Assembly: GCA_045537555.1 (NCBI GenBank)
Contig: JAZSPR010000025.1
Span: forward strand, 1 to 64,000
Direction of reading: 5' to 3'
Source: UBA1081 sp045537555
GTDB lineage: Bacteria > Bacillota > Clostridia > Oscillospirales > Acutalibacteraceae
Length of the DNA: 64,000 nt
Part shown: positions 58,728 through 64,000 of the stretch, in pieces
Position numbering within the stretch: position 1 is the stretch's first letter
Layout: the number at the start of each line of letters is the position of its first letter
Notes under the pieces: model-generated
The model's input: only the letters and a program-made list of their open reading frames with translations
Database searches by the model: none
What the model was told of the DNA's origin: nothing
Translations under genes and position numbers: made by a program

Positions 58728-60104
58728 TTATCCGTATAATGATGTGTTGATTTTGTATGTGAGATTTGCGATGTTTGTAAACGGAGTTTTGTCATAACTA
58801 CGGCTTGTGTTTACAGATGTGTAAATAACAAGAACATAGGGCACTTTTGTTTCTATGATAGCACAATCGTGATAACCGACTGTAGCGCTGCCGCCGCTTC
58901 CTGATTTTCTCATTACATTTACGTTGCTCGGGATTCCGTTACGGATAAGGGGAGAAGTGTTTGAATTTGAAAGATGTGTGAAGAATTCCTTCTTGTATTT
59001 TCCGTTGTAATTGTAAATATCAAGGAATAATTTTGTCATTTCTCTTGCAGATGTTTCGCCGAAAATGTAACCGTCAAGTCTTAAATCAGCACCGAGTTTT
59101 TTTGCGTTTTCATTGAATATATCTGTTCCGAAATAATCAAACAACATCTGATATGCAACGTTGTCGCTGTTTCTGATGCAGTAATAAAGAATTTCTCTGA
59201 TTGTGAAAGGAGTTCCTGCGCTGTAGCTTGAAAGGTAGTGTCCCATCCATCTGTTTCGCTGGCTGTTCTGAAGATAGAGAACTTTATCAAGTGAAATATT
59301 ATTTTCTTCCATATAAACAAGCATACTCTTTACAAACGGTGCTTTGACAGTACATTGAGTTCTGAAAACTTTATTACTTTTATACTGGATATAATATTCT
59401 TCGTTTATATCTGTAAAGTAGAAAGTTACAACACTTCCGTAATTTGAACATAAGTTTTCAAGTTGTTTAATCAGGGGAAACACATTTTCATCGGTTATGT
59501 TTGTTGAAAAACCTGAAAGGTAGGGTTTGTATGTTGCTGAATTGCCGTATTTTGAATAAATGGTTGTTGTGCTTGCATTTTTTGCATCGGGGCAGGGAAT
59601 GATTTTATCAAGTTTTGCAGACATTCTGAGTGTCAGTCTTGCATCCTGAGCATTTACGACTTTGTTTGAATTAATGTCTGCAAGAACGCATTGCTGTTCT
59701 GTGAAAGTTATCTGTTTTGCGCTGAATTTCAGAACACTTCTTGCATCTGCCGCAGTAAGATAACCGTCTTTGTTTACATCACCTTTGTAATAACCGTCGG
59801 GAAGCTTTGAGGGATTCTTATTTACGGTTGAGGGTTCAGGCTTTGTTGTTGTTTCGGGCTGTTTTGTAGTTGTTTCAGGAGCTTTTGTGGTTGTTTCAGG
59901 TGCTATTGTTGTAGTTTCAGCTTCCTTGGTTGTTGTTTCCGGTTCAGTTGTTGTTTCTGCATCTGATTCTGATTCAAGCTCCGAAAATACTTCTGTCAGC
60001 TTTTCTGTGAGGATTTTATCAGTATCCTCGGGTTCAGCACTTACAACAATAAAAGTTGATACAGTGAGTATTACTGCAAGTGCAAATGCAATAATTTTTT
60101 TCAT
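58728..60104 (-). CDS. exported dockerin and penicillin-binding-like protein
   Basis: A 458-residue secreted protein. Signal peptide 1-23, Thr/Pro-rich linker (51-93, ETTTK repeats), dockerin (about 107-168, GDVNKDGYLTAADAR and ADINSNKVVNAQDAR), then a class A beta-lactamase-like domain (about 200-458). There the SxxK motif reads CTVK (251-254), the SDN triad is intact (313-315) and KSG is 400-402, so the nucleophile Ser is Cys. The dockerin predicts attachment to a cohesin on the cell or a cellulosome. Confidence 0.88.
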   Translation of the reverse strand: MKKIIAFALAVILTVSTFIVVSAEPEDTDKILTEKLTEVFSELESESDAETTTEPETTTKEAETTTIAPETTTKAPETTTKQPETTTKPEPSTVNKNPSKLPDGYYKGDVNKDGYLTAADARSVLKFSAKQITFTEQQCVLADINSNKVVNAQDARLTLRMSAKLDKIIPCPDAKNASTTTIYSKYGNSATYKPYLSGFSTNITDENVFPLIKQLENLCSNYGSVVTFYFTDINEEYYIQYKSNKVFRTQCTVKAPFVKSMLVYMEENNISLDKVLYLQNSQRNRWMGHYLSSYSAGTPFTIREILYYCIRNSDNVAYQMLFDYFGTDIFNENAKKLGADLRLDGYIFGETSAREMTKLFLDIYNYNGKYKKEFFTHLSNSNTSPLIRNGIPSNVNVMRKSGSGGSATVGYHDCAIIETKVPYVLVIYTSVNTSRSYDKTPFTNIANLTYKINTSLYG

Positions 60105-61180
60105 TAATATTTCTCCTTTGTATTTATTAATCCGCCGCCGAGAACTTTTTCGTTGTCATATAAAACAACAGACTGACCGTCAGTCGGTGCTCTTTGCGGT
60201 GAATCAAAAATAATTTTTACGGTATTTTCATTTATCTGATAAGCTGTTGCTTCACAGCCTTTATGAGCGTATCTGATTTTTGCAACGCATCTTAACGGTT
60301 CATTGAATCCCTGAACAGCCATGAAATTGAAGTTATCGGCAATAATTTCTTTTTCATAAAGCAGTTCATCTGATGATAATGTAACGGTATTTGAACGTAA
60401 ATCTTTCTGTTTGACATAAGCAGGGTAGCCCAGAGCTATACCGAGTCCTTTTCTCTGACCGATTGTATAATTTATGAGACCTTTATGTTTTCCGAGAACA
60501 TTACCTTCTGTATCAATAAACTTACCGTTCGGATAAGTTTTATTGGTATGCCTTTTTATAAATGATGCATAATCGCCGTCAGGGATAAAGCAGATATCCT
60601 GACTGTCGCCTTTTTTTGCATTTACAAAATTATTGGTTTCGGCAATTTCACGTGCTTCTTCTTTGGTTATCTGAGCTAACGGGAAACAGAGTCTGCTGAG
60701 TTGTTCCTGAGTCAATGAATATAAAACATAACTCTGGTCTTTTTTTTCATCGGCAGCTTTTTTTATGTAATATCTGCCGTTTTCAAAGCCGATATCGGCA
60801 TAATGACCCGTAACTGTAACATCAAAACCGAGTTTTTCTGCAATTTCGGTAAGAAGCCTGAATTTTATATGCCTGTTACATTCTACACACGGATTGGGTG
60901 TTCCGCCTTTTTCATAAACGGAGACAAAGTTGTTTATAACATATTTTCTGAATTCTTCCGATGCATCATATTCCATAAAAGGAATACCAACAGTTTTGCA
61001 GACATTTTCTGCATCACGGATGTCTTTATCGCCATCTTCAATATCAAAACCGAATAATTTATCTGTTTTATCAAACATGCGGAAAGTGATGCCCGTGCAG
61101 TCATAACCTTTCTGTTTCATCAGGAAAGCCGTGACTGAGCTGTCAATTCCGCCGCTCATTGCAATAAGTGCTTTTTTCAT
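60104..61180 (-). CDS. mnmA: tRNA 2-thiouridine synthase MnmA
   Basis: A 358-residue thiouridylase with the PP-loop AMSGGIDSSVTAFLMKQKGY, PNPCVECNRHIKF carrying the first Cys and SQDICFIPDGDY the second. It thiolates U34 of Lys, Glu and Gln tRNAs. Its last base overlaps the dockerin gene start region. Confidence 0.96.
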   Translation of the reverse strand: MKKALIAMSGGIDSSVTAFLMKQKGYDCTGITFRMFDKTDKLFGFDIEDGDKDIRDAENVCKTVGIPFMEYDASEEFRKYVINNFVSVYEKGGTPNPCVECNRHIKFRLLTEIAEKLGFDVTVTGHYADIGFENGRYYIKKAADEKKDQSYVLYSLTQEQLSRLCFPLAQITKEEAREIAETNNFVNAKKGDSQDICFIPDGDYASFIKRHTNKTYPNGKFIDTEGNVLGKHKGLINYTIGQRKGLGIALGYPAYVKQKDLRSNTVTLSSDELLYEKEIIADNFNFMAVQGFNEPLRCVAKIRYAHKGCEATAYQINENTVKIIFDSPQRAPTDGQSVVLYDNEKVLGGGLINTKEKY

Positions 61181-61182
61181 AT

Positions 61183-62097
61183 TCAGCCCAGCTCAATCAT
61201 TTTGTTTATGCATTTAACGGCTTTTTCAATCGTTTCATCGCTGAGAATAATTTCCTCACCGCCGTTACCTGCAATTGTGTTGTAAACATCAGAGATTGTT
61301 GTGAGCTTCATATCATTGCAGATAAGGTTTTTTGACATAACATAAAACTTTTTGTCGGGACACATTATCTGTAAATGCTGAACGATGCTGTTTTCTGTAC
61401 CGATAATGAATTCCTTTGCATCGGATGTCTTTGCAAAATTCATTATATCTGCAGTAGACCCTGCAAAATCAGCAAGTGCGGTTACTTCTTTTCTGCATTC
61501 GGGGTGAACAAGAAGAAGCGCATCGGGATGTTTTTTCTTTGCTTCAAGTGCTTCCTCTTTTGTGATAGCTGCATGAACAGGACAACCGCCGTTTAGAAGT
61601 TTTACATTTTTTTCAGGGCAGTTTTCGGCAACAAATGCACCGAGGTTGCAATCGGGAATAAAAAGTATATCCTTTTCGGGCATGTTTTTAACTATTTTTA
61701 CAGCCGAAGATGATGTTACGCATACATCACATACTGTTTTGAGGTCGGTTGTTGTGTTGATGTAAGCCACAACTGCATAGCCCTTGTATTCATCATCCCT
61801 GAGCTTCTGAATATATTCTTTTGAAAACTGTTCTGCCATGGGGCAACCTGCATCAGGATTTGCAAGAAAAACATTTTTATCGGGTGAGAGAAGCTTTGCG
61901 GTTTCTGCCATAAAACGGACTCCGCACATGAGAATATTCTGATTGCCGATGCCTTTTGCTTTTACACTCAAAGCATAGGAATCACCCGTAAAATCAGCAA
62001 TATCAAGAATATCTTCACTCTGGTAACTGTGTGCAAGTATGCAAAAATCTTTCTCTTTTTTTAATCTGAGAATTTCCTTCTGAATATCGGCTAACAT
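61183..62097 (-). CDS. nadA: quinolinate synthase NadA
   Basis: A 304-residue 4Fe-4S enzyme with LAHSYQSEDILDIADFTGDSY, LMCGVRFMAETA, DAGCPMAEQF and VHPECRKEV, three Cys ligands visible. It condenses iminoaspartate with dihydroxyacetone phosphate in NAD synthesis. nadB and nadC are not in the window. ATG at 62097; mnmA follows by 2 bases. Confidence 0.95.
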   Translation of the reverse strand: MLADIQKEILRLKKEKDFCILAHSYQSEDILDIADFTGDSYALSVKAKGIGNQNILMCGVRFMAETAKLLSPDKNVFLANPDAGCPMAEQFSKEYIQKLRDDEYKGYAVVAYINTTTDLKTVCDVCVTSSSAVKIVKNMPEKDILFIPDCNLGAFVAENCPEKNVKLLNGGCPVHAAITKEEALEAKKKHPDALLLVHPECRKEVTALADFAGSTADIMNFAKTSDAKEFIIGTENSIVQHLQIMCPDKKFYVMSKNLICNDMKLTTISDVYNTIAGNGGEEIILSDETIEKAVKCINKMIELG

Positions 62098-62161
62098 GCA
62101 GTTTACACCTCTTTAAAACATATCTCAATCATTATATAACTTAGTTTAAGAGTTGTCAATT

Positions 62162-63100
62162 CTAATTCCGATATTTTTCTAAGTTTACAAATTCATAACC
62201 CGAATTTCGTACATTGTCAATTATATCTCCCAGAGCCTCTGCATTGTCACGACTTACTGCATGAAGAAGAATAACTGCTCCGGGATGAATTCTGTCCGTA
62301 ACAGTTTTAAGTGCGTATTCTTTACCTTTTTGATTGTTTATATCCCAGTCCGCATATGCAAGCGACCAGAAAACACACATATACCCCATTGAATTGAGAA
62401 CATCGAGTGCCTTTTCGGAATATTCCCCCTTCGGAAATCTGAAATAAGGTGATGAATAACCGAAATTTGTTCTGATGTAGTTATCAAAACCGAGGACTTC
62501 TTTTATCATTTCTTCAGTATTCAGTTCATCCATTGACGGATGATTTTCTGTATGATTTCCGACAATATGACCTTCATTTATCATTCTTGCAATTGCATGC
62601 GGATTCGATTTCATTTCATCAACCGTGCAGAAAAATGCAGCTTTTACGTTTTTTTCTTTCAGTACATCAAGAATCATTTCCGTATATCCGTTGTCATAAC
62701 CTACATCAAAGGTCAGATAAACCTGATTATCGGTATTCATATCTACCGTCAAAGCGTTAAAATTGTTATCTTCAAAGAATTGCTGCGATGTGACTGATAT
62801 TTCATGCGGTTTATTATCTTTTGCGACACCGTAGCTGTGAGAAATTTTATTTGTTTTCAAGTTGTTTCTTTCAGAAGCATATGTGAAGTCATGTATAACA
62901 GGAAGCGGATCAAGATGTGTCAGGAGATTGCTGTTTTCGTTCTTTTTTCCGTATTCGGTTTTATTCATTTTGCGGTATCTGATTTCAACCTGACTGTTTT
63001 CTTCAGAAACTGAAATTTTTGATTTTTCATTTATTTCTTCAGAATTGCATGAAGACAATAATACGCAGATTATACACATAACGGCAATTATTCTTTTCAT
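62162..63100 (-). CDS. polysaccharide deacetylase lipoprotein
   Basis: A 312-residue lipoprotein (signal with lipobox LLSSCNSEE, Cys19) with a NodB-fold deacetylase: VYLTFDVGYDNGY (motif 1, DVGYDNG), GHIVGNHTENHPSM with the zinc His pair, and FRFPKGEYS. Such proteins remove acetyl groups from peptidoglycan or spore delta-lactam precursors (PdaA-like). AGGAGG-type site upstream. Confidence 0.9.
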   Translation of the reverse strand: MKRIIAVMCIICVLLSSCNSEEINEKSKISVSEENSQVEIRYRKMNKTEYGKKNENSNLLTHLDPLPVIHDFTYASERNNLKTNKISHSYGVAKDNKPHEISVTSQQFFEDNNFNALTVDMNTDNQVYLTFDVGYDNGYTEMILDVLKEKNVKAAFFCTVDEMKSNPHAIARMINEGHIVGNHTENHPSMDELNTEEMIKEVLGFDNYIRTNFGYSSPYFRFPKGEYSEKALDVLNSMGYMCVFWSLAYADWDINNQKGKEYALKTVTDRIHPGAVILLHAVSRDNAEALGDIIDNVRNSGYEFVNLEKYRN

Positions 63101-63136
63101 TGCTTTTCCTCCTTTATGTACAGCGTAAAACGCTGT

Positions 63137-63328
63137 TTACATCATACCCTGGATACCGTCAAGAACACCGTTGATTGTCTTTAATGTCTTGTCTGCAGTC
63201 TTTTTGATCTGCTTCTTTGTTTTTCTGTTACCGCCGTTCATCATTGCTGAACCGATCATTGCCGCCGCACCGCCTACAGCCATAACTGCACCGATTGTTT
63301 TTGTCATATTCATTGTCTTTTTAGTCAT
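63137..63328 (-). CDS. 63-residue small protein with hydrophobic stretch
   Basis: A short protein, MTKKTMNMTKTIGAVMAVGGAAAMIGS then a Lys-rich helix (KTKKQIKKTADKTLK). One Gly/Ala/Met hydrophobic segment that may be membrane-inserted. The ATG at 63328 has AAAGGTGAT. Function unknown. Confidence 0.6.
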   Translation of the reverse strand: MTKKTMNMTKTIGAVMAVGGAAAMIGSAMMNGGNRKTKKQIKKTADKTLKTINGVLDGIQGMM

Positions 63329-63455
63329 TTTAATCACCTTTCTTAAATTTTGTATGTTTAGTTTGTCCCGTTAAATAAAAAATATCCTCAGTAATGTTGC
63401 AAAAGTCAGCAGAAAGTGCTAATATAATATAAATATATTAAAAGGGGTATTACTT

Positions 63456-64000
63456 TTGAAAAAATTATATGACAAAATATTTTCAGTTAAATTTTTTAAA
63501 ATGTTTCTCGGTTTCCCTGTTATCGGAAAACTTCTGACATATGAAATGCTTTCATATCTGTTTTTCGGTGTTATGACAACTGTTGTAAATTTCGTTGTTT
63601 TCTTTGTTTCAGATAAAATTCTCGGTAGTGAAAGTATTGCAGAATTTACATTGTTCAATGATATTTTTAAAGTTACATTTGAAGATGTTTCAACTGTCAT
63701 TGCCTGGATATTTGCAGTTCTTTTTGCTTATGTAACAAACAAACTGTGGGTATTTGAAAGCAAAACTGCTGAAATAAAGGTTGTTCTGAGAGAAATTGTT
63801 TCATTTTTTGCGGCAAGAATTGTCTCTTTTGTTGTTTTTGAATCTCTCGGGTTTATGCTTGTAAGAAATATTCTTAATAATACTGACTATACAACTGAAA
63901 ATTTCAGCAAATGGACAGCAAAAATTTTAATGGCTGTTATTGTTGTAGTTTTTAATTATGTTATGAGTAAACTCGTTATATTCAGAAAGAAATCAAAGGA
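63456..64000 (+). CDS. GtrA-family membrane protein (cut by window end)
   Basis: Reading from TTG at 63456 (AAAAGGGG 8 bases before) the frame stays open to the window end, 181 codons. Four membrane segments with LTYEMLSYLFFGVMTTVVNF, AYVTNKLWVFESK and ILMAVIVVVFNYVMSKL: the GtrA flippase family, which helps move lipid-linked sugars. The C-terminus is not seen. Confidence 0.85.
   Translation, partial: MKKLYDKIFSVKFFKMFLGFPVIGKLLTYEMLSYLFFGVMTTVVNFVVFFVSDKILGSESIAEFTLFNDIFKVTFEDVSTVIAWIFAVLFAYVTNKLWVFESKTAEIKVVLREIVSFFAARIVSFVVFESLGFMLVRNILNNTDYTTENFSKWTAKILMAVIVVVFNYVMSKLVIFRKKSK

Noticed and set aside
1..64000. CRISPR array
   Set aside because: No set of regularly spaced identical repeats was seen at any position; Thr-codon repeats near 59820-59960 encode a protein linker.

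Overview
The window is a roughly 34-kb integrated tailed prophage (about 1197-35222) set between two stretches of chromosome of a low-GC, anaerobic Firmicute. A gut Clostridium of the Ruminococcaceae/Oscillospirales type fits best. Supporting signs are a CotJC-type manganese catalase, a dockerin-bearing exported protein, a desulfoferrodoxin-fused regulator, GH95- and GH28-like glycosidase genes and a recA-recX-rimO-pgsA cluster. The species cannot be named from this sequence alone.

Layout. (1) 1-1245: CotJC-like catalase gene, then a strong promoter, an interrupted tRNA-Pro half-gene and an intact tRNA-Pro(TGG). (2) Prophage: a 50-bp direct repeat (tRNA 3' part) marks attL 1197-1246 and attR 35173-35222, and paired 10-mers inside each end look like integrase arm sites. 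Reading leftward from the switch at 31.3-31.5 kb come early regulators, two DNA methyltransferases, small Cys-rich proteins, an SSB-like protein, an HUH replication protein with a large inverted repeat beside it, a frameshifted DUF1064 gene, a late-control HTH gene, HNH endonuclease, terminase, portal, ClpP-type protease, HK97-type capsid, connectors, tail genes (with a -1 frameshift site), tape measure, Dit/Tal, beta-helix spike, XkdX, a GH25 endolysin with a dockerin, and holin-like genes. Rightward genes are the CI repressor, a membrane-tethered DEDDh exonuclease and the integrase. A two-gene membrane cassette (TRADD-N-associated plus DUF4760-like) sits between the lysis terminator and attL. 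A small rightward operon of two membrane peptides and an HTH protein is embedded at 21.35-21.98 kb. (3) 35223-64000: chromosome with two flavoproteins, a PASTA pseudokinase, TldD/TldE, an XRE-desulfoferrodoxin regulator, a PTS EIIC-like protein, RodA/FtsW, TsaE, TsaB, RpiB, an IS1182-like insertion, L28, RecA, RecX, RimO, PgsA, two carbohydrate-active proteins, a SIS protein, a dockerin/penicillin-binding-like protein, MnmA, NadA, a polysaccharide deacetylase and a GtrA protein cut by the window end.

The prophage looks largely complete: lysogeny control, packaging, head, tail, lysis and integration modules are all present, and only the DUF1064 gene is visibly broken. The most unusual points are the dockerin on the phage lysin, which closely resembles the host dockerin 55 kb away; the TRADD-N/DUF4760 cassette; the HUH replication module with its 16-bp-arm hairpin; the candidate toxin-like rightward operon; and two structured inserts that interrupt tRNA-Pro halves on either side of the prophage.
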